The notes under the pieces were generated by a model. The model saw nothing but the letters and a program-made list of their open reading frames with translations, ran no database searches and was not told the origin of the DNA. The position numbers and the translations under genes were made by a program. Shown piece by piece: positions 43,218 through 51,346 of a DNA stretch of 64,000 nt. The DNA is from an endosymbiont of Escarpia spicata (GTDB lineage: Bacteria > Pseudomonadota > Gammaproteobacteria > Chromatiales > Chromatiaceae): contig QFXE01000005.1 in the NCBI GenBank assembly GCA_003349915.1, positions 1 to 64,000 of the forward strand, in the 5' to 3' direction. Every line of letters starts with the position of its first letter. The first letter of the stretch is position 1.

Positions 43218-44216
43218 ATGACCAACAAAGGGATTCTGATCACCGGTGGCGCCGGCTATATCGGCAGCCACACTGCACACCAGTTGGGGGAAGCCGGGGA
43301 ACGTCTGATCACCCTGGACAATCTCTCCACCGGCTTCAGAGAGGCGGTACTCTACGGTGAGCTGGTAGTCGGCGATACCGGCGACCAGGCGTTGGTCAGT
43401 CGCGTGCTCAAGGAGCATGATATCGACACGGTACTGCACTTCGCAGCCCACACCGTGGTACCCGAATCGGTCGAGGATCCACTCAAGTATTACGGCAACA
43501 ATACCTGCAACACCCGCAGTATGCTGCAGTGTTGCGCTGAGGCCGGGGTAGAAAACTTCATCTTCTCCTCTACCGCCGCCGTTTACGGTACGCCCGAGAG
43601 CGGCATTGCCCATGAGGACACCCCCACCAGTCCGATCAATCCCTATGGCACCTCCAAGCTGATGTCGGAATGGATGTTGCGTGACCTCTCCGCCGCCACC
43701 GATATGAAACACGTCATCCTGCGTTACTTCAATGTCGCCGGTTGTGACCCGGAAGGGCGCATCGGCCAGGCCACCCCCAATGCCACACTGCTGACCAAAG
43801 TGGCCTGCGAAGCGGCTGTGGGAAAACGGGATTCCGTCTACATCTACGGCACAGACTACCCTACACCAGACGGTACAGGGGTGCGTGACTACATCCATGT
43901 GGAGGATCTGGCGGCTGCGCATGTAAAGGCGATAGAACACCTGCGCAGAGGGGGGGACTCCGCTATCCTCAACTGTGGTTATGGACATGGATTCAGCGTG
44001 CGCGAGATGTTGCAGGCGGTGGAGAAGGCAGGCAACATCAAACTCGATATCATCGAGGCTGACCGCCGGGCAGGCGATCCACCGGCCTTGATCGCCGGTG
44101 CTGAGAAGGTGCGCGAGGTGCTGGGCTGGAGTCCGGCCCACGACGATCTTTCGGTCATTGCCAGTTCTGCGCTCAACTGGGAAAAGAAACTGCTGAAATC
44201 ACCCTGGAAAAAATAG
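43218..44216 (+). CDS. galE: UDP-glucose 4-epimerase
   Basis: GalE interconverts UDP-glucose and UDP-galactose for surface polysaccharides. The start fixed by MTNKGILITGGAGYIGSHTA gives 332 residues, the usual length; a longer frame upstream has no family match. Motifs: TGGAGYIGSH, LHFAAHTVVPESVEDPLKYY, FSSTAAVYG, PYGTSKLMSE (YxxxK) and LRYFNVAGCDPEGRIG. It lies just before uppP, nine bases away, so the two are probably co-transcribed. Confidence 0.95.
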   Translation: MTNKGILITGGAGYIGSHTAHQLGEAGERLITLDNLSTGFREAVLYGELVVGDTGDQALVSRVLKEHDIDTVLHFAAHTVVPESVEDPLKYYGNNTCNTRSMLQCCAEAGVENFIFSSTAAVYGTPESGIAHEDTPTSPINPYGTSKLMSEWMLRDLSAATDMKHVILRYFNVAGCDPEGRIGQATPNATLLTKVACEAAVGKRDSVYIYGTDYPTPDGTGVRDYIHVEDLAAAHVKAIEHLRRGGDSAILNCGYGHGFSVREMLQAVEKAGNIKLDIIEADRRAGDPPALIAGAEKVREVLGWSPAHDDLSVIASSALNWEKKLLKSPWKK

Positions 44217-44225
44217 AGCCCCATC

Positions 44226-45029
44226 ATGGAACTGCTTCAGATATTCATTCTCGCCGCTCTCCAGGGGCTGACCGAGTTTCTCCCTATCTCCAGTTCAGCG
44301 CATCTGATCCTCGCCCCTCTTGTGCTGGGCTATGCCGATCAGGGGCTGGACTTCGATATCGCAGTCCATGTGGGTTCTCTGCTTGCGGTCATCAGTTATT
44401 TCCGCAAAGAGGTCGTCAGTATCACCAGTGATTTTTTCCGCTCGCTGGTGAATCCTAGAGCCAGTTCGGCAGACTCCCACTTGGGCTGGATGATCATCGT
44501 CGCCACCATTCCTGTCGGTCTCTTTGGGCTGCTGATGAAATCGCTGGTCGAGACCGATCTGCGCACCCCGCTGGTAATCGCCATCACCACCATCAGCTTC
44601 GGTGTCGTTTTGCTGATGGTGGATCTGCTCGGTCGCCACACACGGGACGAATACTCCATTAAATGGACAGACGCCCTTGTCATCGGCATATTTCAGGCAT
44701 TTGCCATCATTCCAGGCACCTCCCGCTCTGGTGCAACCATGACGGCAGGACTGCTGCTGGGGCTCTCTCGCGAGGCGGCTTCCCGCTTCTCCTTCCTGAT
44801 CTCCATCCCGACCATTCTCATGTCCGGTGGGCTGGTAACGTTGGAGTTGATAGAGAGCGCCAATCCCGTGGAGTGGGATTCACTCTTTATCGGTGCCGGA
44901 CTCTCGTTTGTCACGGCCTATCTCTGCATCCATTTTTTCCTGCGGTTCATCGAAAAAATCGGCATGCTTCCCTTCGTGATCTATCGACTGATTCTGGGCG
45001 TCGGAATTCTCTATATCTTTCTGCCCTAA
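44226..45029 (+). CDS. uppP: undecaprenyl-diphosphatase
   Basis: UppP (BacA) removes a phosphate from undecaprenyl diphosphate, recycling the lipid carrier for peptidoglycan and O-antigen. The 267-residue membrane protein has the two consensus regions: LTEFLPISSSAHLIL and, with the other half of the active site, IPGTSRSGATMTAGLLLG. About eight membrane helices are visible. Its position after galE fits envelope polysaccharide synthesis. Confidence 0.96.
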   Translation: MELLQIFILAALQGLTEFLPISSSAHLILAPLVLGYADQGLDFDIAVHVGSLLAVISYFRKEVVSITSDFFRSLVNPRASSADSHLGWMIIVATIPVGLFGLLMKSLVETDLRTPLVIAITTISFGVVLLMVDLLGRHTRDEYSIKWTDALVIGIFQAFAIIPGTSRSGATMTAGLLLGLSREAASRFSFLISIPTILMSGGLVTLELIESANPVEWDSLFIGAGLSFVTAYLCIHFFLRFIEKIGMLPFVIYRLILGVGILYIFLP

Positions 45030-45374
45030 GGTTTAGACCACCTTAGTAGGTTGGGTTAGGCGCACATCACCGCTAAAATCAATGACTTCCACCAAAGCAA
45101 AGCGTGTGCCGTAACCCAACAGTTTACGTTAATTTCAAGCTCCACCGTTGGGTTACGATGCGCTCAAACAGCGTCAATAAACAATAATCGTGGCATGTTG
45201 CGCATCTAACCCAACCTACGTTTTCTGATGACTCTTATCCAGTGTCAGAATATTCCTACAGAAACGTCAGGATTATCGGCTTCTTCCAATACGCAGGCTG
45301 GGATATTTTGAACACGTCTTGAATGATCCAAGACCTCCAAACGGAGTTGGAGCCATTGCAAAGGAGTGCTTACG
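45030..45374. other. intergenic region with two R2 hairpins
   Basis: This stretch between uppP and the PEP-CTERM protein contains two R2 inverted repeats, 45046-45120 and 45147-45219, in tandem. The remaining 150 bases before the ribosome site probably hold the next promoter. No gene is visible. Confidence 0.6.
45046..45219. repeat. two tandem inverted repeats, family R2
   Basis: The first unit starts GTAGGTTGGGTTAGGCGCAC and closes with GTAACCCAAC. The second starts GTTGGGTTACGATGCGC and closes with GCGCATCTAACCCAACCTAC. Outer ends also pair with each other, giving alternative folds. Confidence 0.75.
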
Positions 45375-46073
45375 ATGCCCATCCCAAAACGTCCCACTAT
45401 TTTTCAACGCCTGCTGTTCGCCGTCTGCCTGACATCCATCTCCCCGGTAAATGCGACACTTGTCATCAACGAGGTCGATTATGATCAGCCAGGCAGCGAC
45501 CAGGCGGAATTTATAGAACTGTTCAACACGGGGGGCACCACCCTCAACCTTGACGACTACACACTACAACTGGTCAACGGGACCAACAGCGCACCCTACC
45601 GAACCTACGACCTGCCCACTTTCACCCTGGATGCCAACGCCTACTTTGTGCTCTGCGGCAATGCCGGCAACCTACTCAACTGCAACTGGGATGTATCACC
45701 GGACAGCAACCTGATACAGAACGGAGCGCCCGACGCCATCGCCCTGTTTCTGGGAAATACACTGATCGACAGCCTCAGCTATGAGGGGGATATCGCTGGA
45801 TATACTGAAGTTTCCGGCAGCAATCTGGTCGACCCGTCAAATGCTGCATTTCTCGGCCTATCACGCTCCCCGGACGGTGCCGACACGAACAACAACGATC
45901 TCGATTTCGATCAGGCCTGTATCACCCCCGGCATGCGCAACAGCACCCAGACAAACAGCTACAGTGCCCCCGTTAATCCGGTTGCCCTGCCGGAACCCTC
46001 CAGCTGGCTGATTATGATGATTGGATTGGTGGGCATGTTGCTGCCGAAGAGATTCCGCGATAAAGAGATGTGA
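45375..46073 (+). CDS. lamin-tail-domain protein with PEP-CTERM sorting signal
   Basis: This 232-residue protein begins with a signal peptide (PTIFQRLLFAVCLTSISPVNA). A lamin-tail-type Ig domain follows (LVINEVDYDQPGSDQAEFIE, FNTGGTTLNLDDYTLQLV), as in many secreted nucleases and surface proteins, but no enzyme domain is seen. The C-terminus LPEPSSWLIMMIGLVGMLLPKRF is a PEP-CTERM signal: PEP motif, membrane helix, basic tail. Such proteins are processed by an exosortase, so the genome should encode one; it is not in this window. AAGGAG precedes the ATG at 45375. Confidence 0.88.
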   Translation: MPIPKRPTIFQRLLFAVCLTSISPVNATLVINEVDYDQPGSDQAEFIELFNTGGTTLNLDDYTLQLVNGTNSAPYRTYDLPTFTLDANAYFVLCGNAGNLLNCNWDVSPDSNLIQNGAPDAIALFLGNTLIDSLSYEGDIAGYTEVSGSNLVDPSNAAFLGLSRSPDGADTNNNDLDFDQACITPGMRNSTQTNSYSAPVNPVALPEPSSWLIMMIGLVGMLLPKRFRDKEM

Positions 46074-46081
46074 ATTGGGTT

Positions 46082-46111
46082 GCCCGATCCGCTGCGCTTG
46101 ATCGGGCCTAC
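46082..46111. repeat. family R3 arm (CCCGATCCGCTGCGCTTG type)
   Basis: GCCCGATCCGCTGCGCTTGA followed by TCGGGCCTAC. The same element in paired form occurs at 47463-47547 and 60283-60370. The arm itself holds CCCGATC and GATCGGG, a small inverted pair. It lies between the PEP-CTERM gene and the SPL-like gene. Confidence 0.7.
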
Positions 46112-46149
46112 CATCACTTCAATATCATCGCTTGCATGCCAATCCCCGC

Positions 46150-47466
46150 ATGCGTACAACTACGGCCATGAGCAGCCAACCCGCTTACGCCGAAAAACTC
46201 CCCCGTCTGATCGATCAGACAGGTATCGGGAAACTGCCTGAGGTACAGAGGAAATTTCTGCAGTCTCAGGCGCTGATCTATCGCTTCACTCTGCAGGAGC
46301 TGCAAACTCTGAGTGAGATCTGCCTTGATCTGAACATGTGGGGAGAAGACCCTATCGAGCAGATATGGCCATCTGAAATTTCCTCAGACTTGGCGCCAAA
46401 AAAGAGACGGCAAGAGATTTTAGGGCTGATTCGGAAACATTGGGAGGATCTTCGCCAACAGCCAAACCAATATCCCGTCTCTTTTGACAAGACTGAATAT
46501 CAGCCGGACAGAATCAAGCGGGTTATGGTGGAAAGACCCAAACTCGGTCTGGGTTATTGCCCGGTGGCATCATCCCGCACCCGCTGCTGCAATCTGCTGA
46601 CACTGGATGCGGTGGAGAACTGCGGCTTCGACTGCAGCTACTGTAGCATCCAATCCTTCTATCATGGAGACGAGGTCCGCTTCGACAGCCGATTCGCCGA
46701 AAAACTGGCCCAGATCGAGATCGATCCTGACCGGATCTACCACATCGGCACCGGGCAATCCTCCGACTCCCTGATGTGGGGCAACCAGGCGGGTATTCTC
46801 GATGCGCTGAGCCATTTTGCCACTGAACATCCCAATGTCATTCTGGAGTTGAAGACCAAGTCGAAAAACATCAGCTACCTTGAAAAGAATCCGCTACCGG
46901 CAAATATCATCTGTACCTGGTCTCTCAATACCCAGACGCTGATTGCCAACGAAGAGCATCTGAGCGCATCACTGGAGGATCGTCTTATGGCTGCCCGGCG
47001 TCTGGCGGACAAAGGCATCATCGTGGGCTTTCATCTCCACCCGATGATCCACTACGCCCAGTGGCGAGAAGACTACACTGAACTCTTTGAACGGATGACA
47101 TCACTGTTCGACCCGGATGAGGTGGCCCTGGTCTCAATCGGCACCCTTACCTACATCAAGCCGGTGATCAAAAAACTGCGGGGCCGGAGTAACTTTCACA
47201 GCAAGATCCTGCAGATGCCAATGGTGGAGAGTGACGGCAAGCTCTCTTATCCGGAAGAGATAAAACTGGAGATGTTCTCCCACGCATACCAGCAGCTTGC
47301 GCCCTGGCACGATAAAGTCTTTTTCTACCTCTGCATGGAGAACCAGCGTTTGTGGAAACCGGTCTTCGGTTTTGAATATGCAAGCAACGATGAGTTTGAG
47401 AACGCAATGAAAACGAGCTATCTGGCAAAGATCGAGCAGCACAGGCAAGGGTCTTGCTATCCGTAG
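46150..47466 (+). CDS. spore-photoproduct-lyase-like radical SAM protein
   Basis: This protein of about 438 residues has a CxxxCxxC radical SAM motif (CGFDCSYCSIQSFY) and other features of the SPL group: RVMVERPKLGLGYCP, SRTRCCNLLTL, HIGTGQSSDSL and GFHLHPMIHYAQW. Spore photoproduct lyase repairs a thymine dimer in spores, but gammaproteobacteria do not form spores. Their homologues are annotated as photolyase-like radical SAM proteins of unproven function. The exact start is unclear: TTG 46132, ATG 46150 or ATG 46168. Confidence 0.85.
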   Translation: MRTTTAMSSQPAYAEKLPRLIDQTGIGKLPEVQRKFLQSQALIYRFTLQELQTLSEICLDLNMWGEDPIEQIWPSEISSDLAPKKRRQEILGLIRKHWEDLRQQPNQYPVSFDKTEYQPDRIKRVMVERPKLGLGYCPVASSRTRCCNLLTLDAVENCGFDCSYCSIQSFYHGDEVRFDSRFAEKLAQIEIDPDRIYHIGTGQSSDSLMWGNQAGILDALSHFATEHPNVILELKTKSKNISYLEKNPLPANIICTWSLNTQTLIANEEHLSASLEDRLMAARRLADKGIIVGFHLHPMIHYAQWREDYTELFERMTSLFDPDEVALVSIGTLTYIKPVIKKLRGRSNFHSKILQMPMVESDGKLSYPEEIKLEMFSHAYQQLAPWHDKVFFYLCMENQRLWKPVFGFEYASNDEFENAMKTSYLAKIEQHRQGSCYP

Positions 47467-47547
47467 GCCTGATCAAGCGTAGCGGGTCAGGCAACAGATA
47501 CAAAAAACAGATAGTGTTGCCGGCTCCGCTAGCTTGAACCGGCCTAC
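47463..47547. repeat. inverted repeat, family R3
   Basis: The left arm GTAGGCCTGATCAAGCGTAG and its continuation pair imperfectly with a right arm ending GCTTGAACCGGCCTAC. The repeat overlaps the last bases of the SPL-like gene and fills the gap to putP, ending 29 bases before its ATG. Confidence 0.7.
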
Positions 47548-47576
47548 GCTGAAGATTGCGCTAACCAGAAAATCTC

Positions 47577-49007
47577 ATGACACAAAATCAACTACTGATC
47601 GGCCTTACCTTCGTACTCTATCTGGTCGCCATACTGGGGATCGGCATCCACGCCTGGCAGCGCACTCGCAACCTTTCCGATTTCGTCCTCGGAGGACGCC
47701 AACTCGGCAGTTGGGTGACCGCTCTGAGCGCAAGTGCCTCGGATATGAGCGGCTGGCTGCTGCTCGGTCTGCCGGGTTACGCCTATCTCTCCGGACTGGA
47801 ATCCATCTGGCTGGCAGGCGGTCTGCTGATCGGCACCTGGCTCAACTGGCGTTTCATCGCCGCTCCGCTACGAGTCGCATCGGAGCAGGCAGGCAACGCC
47901 CTGACCCTGCCGGAGTATCTCTCCAACCGCTTCGACGACAGGAGCGGCCTTATCCGCACCATCTCATCTCTCTTTATCCTGCTCTTTTTCCTCTTCTACA
48001 CCAGCTCCGGTCTGGTGGCTGGCGGCAAGCTTTTCGAATCAGTGTTTGGTCTGCCCTATCTCTGGGCAGTGGCGGCCGGCACCCTCACCATTATCCTCTA
48101 CACTTCTTTTGGCGGTTTCCTCGCAGTCTCTTGGACCGATCTGCTGCAGGGACTGATGATGGCGGCGGCACTGATCATCGTGCCGCTGATGGCATTCGGA
48201 GAGCTGGGTGGAACAACGCAGACCATCCAGCGCATCTCCGAGTTTAACCCGGCACTGCTCGACCCATTTACCGACAACAAGGGTGTGCCCCTCGGTTGGA
48301 TAACCATCGCCTCCCTGCTTGCCTGGGGGCTGGGCTACTTCGGGCAGCCTCACATCCTGGCTCGTTTCAAAGCGATCCGGCGTGTGGAGCAGATTCCAAC
48401 TGCCCGGCGTATTGCCATCACCTGGGTGCTGTTAACCCTGGCGGCAGGCTGTCTGGTGGGTCTGACGGGTATCCCGGCTTTTGAGACACCGCTGGCCGAC
48501 CCGGAGCGGGTGTTCATCCACCTGGTGGATCTACTCTTCCATCCGTTGATTGCAGGCATCTGTCTCGCCGCTATCCTGGCAGCCATCATGAGCACCGCCG
48601 ATTCCCAACTGCTGGTGGCCTCCAGCGCATTCACGGGAGACCTCTACAAAGGCCTTTTCCGCCGTAACGCAAACGACCGCGAGTTGATGATCACCGGCCG
48701 ACTGGCTGTCGTCGGCATCGCCGCCATCGCCTTTATGCTTGCACTTGATCCCGACAGCAGTGTGCTCGACCTGGTCTCTTACGCCTGGGCGGGATTCGGT
48801 GCCGCCTTCGGACCCGCCATCCTCTTCTCGCTCTACTGGAAACCCATGACCCGCAATGGCGCACTCACCGGCATCATCCTCGGTGGTCTGACCGTGGTCA
48901 TCTGGAAACAGCTGTCAGGAGGGATCTTCGATCTCTATGAGATATTGCCGGGCATCGTCGTTTCAATCGCCGGTATACTGATTTTCAGCAGGAATCGCCT
49001 ATATTAA
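47577..49007 (+). CDS. putP: sodium/proline symporter
   Basis: This 476-residue permease of the solute:sodium symporter family imports proline with Na+ across the inner membrane. It has about 13 membrane helices and the PutP-type regions: FVLGGRQLGSWVTALSASASDMSGWLLLGLPG, GLGYFGQPHILARFKAI, and AAIMSTADSQLLVASSAF split across residues 320-350. PutP versus a close relative such as a pantothenate or other symporter cannot be settled fully here, but the whole-length pattern favours PutP. The start lacks a strong ribosome site. Confidence 0.9.
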   Translation: MTQNQLLIGLTFVLYLVAILGIGIHAWQRTRNLSDFVLGGRQLGSWVTALSASASDMSGWLLLGLPGYAYLSGLESIWLAGGLLIGTWLNWRFIAAPLRVASEQAGNALTLPEYLSNRFDDRSGLIRTISSLFILLFFLFYTSSGLVAGGKLFESVFGLPYLWAVAAGTLTIILYTSFGGFLAVSWTDLLQGLMMAAALIIVPLMAFGELGGTTQTIQRISEFNPALLDPFTDNKGVPLGWITIASLLAWGLGYFGQPHILARFKAIRRVEQIPTARRIAITWVLLTLAAGCLVGLTGIPAFETPLADPERVFIHLVDLLFHPLIAGICLAAILAAIMSTADSQLLVASSAFTGDLYKGLFRRNANDRELMITGRLAVVGIAAIAFMLALDPDSSVLDLVSYAWAGFGAAFGPAILFSLYWKPMTRNGALTGIILGGLTVVIWKQLSGGIFDLYEILPGIVVSIAGILIFSRNRLY

Positions 49008-49103
49008 AGAAGGCTAAATACTCCAGCACAATTGATTTTTGCCCCAACCCCTTCAATATTTTCTTGGTAAAATAAAAAGGTACGAGTTAAGGAAAGAATC
49101 AAA

Positions 49104-50003
49104 ATGGAAGTATTAATATTTGGCGGCACACTCTTCATGGGGAAAATTCTCTGCGAAAAACTGTTCGCCAATGGACACAAACTAACGATAGTTTCCAGAA
49201 GAAAACCAGATAACCTGACCGAAATTGAATATATAGACGCTGACAGAAAATCATATCAACAATTAGCAACTAAGCTACAAAACCGCACGTTCGATACTGT
49301 CATCGATATGCTCAACTACTCCTCCTTCGACTCATCAGTCATCGAGAAACTGATCAATCAGAAGATTATCTCGTGTGACCACTATATTTTTACTTCTTCA
49401 TCTCACGTATACCTCCCTGAAGGAGGAACGGAATTGAAGGAGAGCGCATTTGATCCATTCACCTATAATTCGACAGTAAGTGACAGACCAACAATCTCCT
49501 ACAGCGAAGGCAAGAGGAGGGCTGAAGCCTATCTCTTCCAAAACATGGTGGGGACGCCGATCACGGCGATCAGATTTCCTGTCGCGCTTGGCACCAATGA
49601 CCCCTCCGAACGTTTCACCAAATTATTTGAAAAAATCCTGGATAAAAAACATGTTCCACTTTCAAACAGCGCGCAGCCCATAAGCCTGGTCTGGGCCGAT
49701 GACGTCGCAGGTTTCCTCTATTGGACAGCCACAAAAAAACTCTCTGGCATATATAACGCCTGCTCCCCTGAAGCGTTCACGGAAGGCGAAATATATGAAC
49801 TTTTTCTTTCTGAACTAAAATCCAAAAAAAAGATCACCAGAATTAACTACAGGCGTGAAAAGAGACCTTTTTATTCAAAAGTACCTTTAACCCTGGATTG
49901 CTCTAATGCCACATCGCAAGGCTTCAATTTTACTCCAGCTTTCGATTGGATCAGACTTGAGGTTTCTCAGCTACTATCAAAATGGGGATACAACCCCAGT
50001 TGA
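49104..50003 (+). CDS. NAD-dependent epimerase/dehydratase-like protein
   Basis: This 299-residue atypical SDR begins MEVLIFGGTLFMGKILCEKL, a nucleotide-binding loop (GGTxFMG) typical of the CSP41-like or NAD-dependent epimerase group. It has FTSSSHVYLPEGG and YSEGKRRAEAYLF with the YxxxK pair. It uses AT-rich codons and is flanked by AT-rich DNA, unlike the genes on each side, which suggests horizontal origin. AAGGAAAG precedes the ATG. Substrate unknown; a sugar nucleotide is likely. Confidence 0.82.
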   Translation: MEVLIFGGTLFMGKILCEKLFANGHKLTIVSRRKPDNLTEIEYIDADRKSYQQLATKLQNRTFDTVIDMLNYSSFDSSVIEKLINQKIISCDHYIFTSSSHVYLPEGGTELKESAFDPFTYNSTVSDRPTISYSEGKRRAEAYLFQNMVGTPITAIRFPVALGTNDPSERFTKLFEKILDKKHVPLSNSAQPISLVWADDVAGFLYWTATKKLSGIYNACSPEAFTEGEIYELFLSELKSKKKITRINYRREKRPFYSKVPLTLDCSNATSQGFNFTPAFDWIRLEVSQLLSKWGYNPS

Positions 50004-50058
50004 ATTCAGGTTGCTATATTAGGGCCTGTTAACCCTATTCAGATACCCATCGACAGGC

Positions 50059-51270
50059 CTAGTCCAGATCAGGGAAGGTCAGCTTCTTCCAGGGGATGGA
50101 TATACTTGCCCTGCCGGTTTCATCCGGGCCATTGATCTCGAAATTTTTCACGGGTTGATTATCGATTGTCAGTCGGATGGATTCAGGTTTTTCAGTGTAG
50201 ATAGTCAGACCCGACAGATCATATTCCGCTCCACCTGTAACGAGATTGATCAGGATCAGACCACCGTTCCCGGTCTCTTCGACACGAATCTGCTCCGTCA
50301 TTTTCGTGTACTGCAGCAACCGGTAGGTCGTGGCGACAAGAATCTCCCGTCGGTCGGCGTACCCCTTAAGCCGACGAAACCCGTTGCGGGTCGCCTCGAA
50401 GAAGATCTCTGCCCTGTCTGTGATCTTGCCCAGATGAGTATAGAAAATGCTCTTGCCCCGCTTGCGTGTCAGGGTCGACAGCACCCTGTCCGTCAACACC
50501 TCGGGAATACCCTGGGCGGTCTCCCCCGCACTCACACCACCCCAGTGGGGATTGCAGCGCATGAACTCGATCACCGATTCACCGCTGCGAAGGCTGGCAG
50601 GATAGATCAACCGGTTGCCTTTGTGCAGCGCATATTTTGGATGATTCTTGAGCGCCAGCAGACTTTTGACGAAATCCTTCAGGATCGTCTTTGCCGCCGT
50701 CACCGCATGTTTTATCGACCAAAGCCCGCCGTACCCCTTCGCACAATCCTGACCGATGACGCTGGTGACGCGGCCCCGCCAGACATAACGCACGCCGTGC
50801 CGATAGGTAAGATCAGAGTGGAAGGCCTCATCTCCTTCGAGATCCCCTTTGCCAAACATAATACCGGGGTCGAAGTTGGTGGCCGCCTTGGAGTGGTCCA
50901 CCCAAACCCTGATGCAACAGTCATATGACTCCAGCTCACTCAGCGCCCGTTCCACATAACCTCTATCCACCGCAAGATCGCCATAGGAGTGGAAACAGTC
51001 GATATGACCGGAACGGATCATACGCCGTGCGTTCTCCCGTCCCTCATCATCGGTATTCCAGTAGGCGAACTGGTTATCGGGCATATCGAAATAGAGCGTA
51101 TTGCCGATCTCCAACCCGACACCCGGCCCCATTGCCGTCTCCTCTTCGGTATTGAGGAATCTGGCGATTTCAAAATACTCCCGCTTTGTTGGCGTCTCAT
51201 CCAGATCACTGCAGATTGCCAGCATCGCGTGGTAGGGATAGGGGATCTTCCTGATTTTTGGGTCGGTCAT
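50059..51270 (-). CDS. polysaccharide-deacetylase-like protein
   Basis: This 403-residue protein has no signal peptide. Near the start, YHAMLAICSDLDETPT followed by IDCFHSYGD recalls the SDD/HSxxH-type metal site of NodB-fold polysaccharide deacetylases, though the second His is Asp here. The end (about residues 330-400) looks like a beta-sandwich domain (GLTIYTEKPESIRLTIDNQP). I would call it a distant carbohydrate-esterase-fold protein of unknown substrate. It may relate to the adjacent sugar-type epimerase. I chose the ATG at 51270; the frame is open to 51324. Confidence 0.6.
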   Translation of the reverse strand: MTDPKIRKIPYPYHAMLAICSDLDETPTKREYFEIARFLNTEEETAMGPGVGLEIGNTLYFDMPDNQFAYWNTDDEGRENARRMIRSGHIDCFHSYGDLAVDRGYVERALSELESYDCCIRVWVDHSKAATNFDPGIMFGKGDLEGDEAFHSDLTYRHGVRYVWRGRVTSVIGQDCAKGYGGLWSIKHAVTAAKTILKDFVKSLLALKNHPKYALHKGNRLIYPASLRSGESVIEFMRCNPHWGGVSAGETAQGIPEVLTDRVLSTLTRKRGKSIFYTHLGKITDRAEIFFEATRNGFRRLKGYADRREILVATTYRLLQYTKMTEQIRVEETGNGGLILINLVTGGAEYDLSGLTIYTEKPESIRLTIDNQPVKNFEINGPDETGRASISIPWKKLTFPDLD

Positions 51271-51346
51271 GATAACTGAGCCTGTCGGGTCTTCTTGATT
51301 ATTTTTCAGCACGGATCGCCGCACACCGGTTCGATTATTTTACGCA

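Noticed and set aside
43143-44141. 332-codon minus-strand frame over galE
   Set aside because: galE motifs on the plus strand are complete; the antisense frame has no recognisable features.
46150-47466. SPL-like protein taken as proof of spore formation
   Set aside because: The homologue is found in bacteria that do not sporulate, and no other sporulation gene is present.
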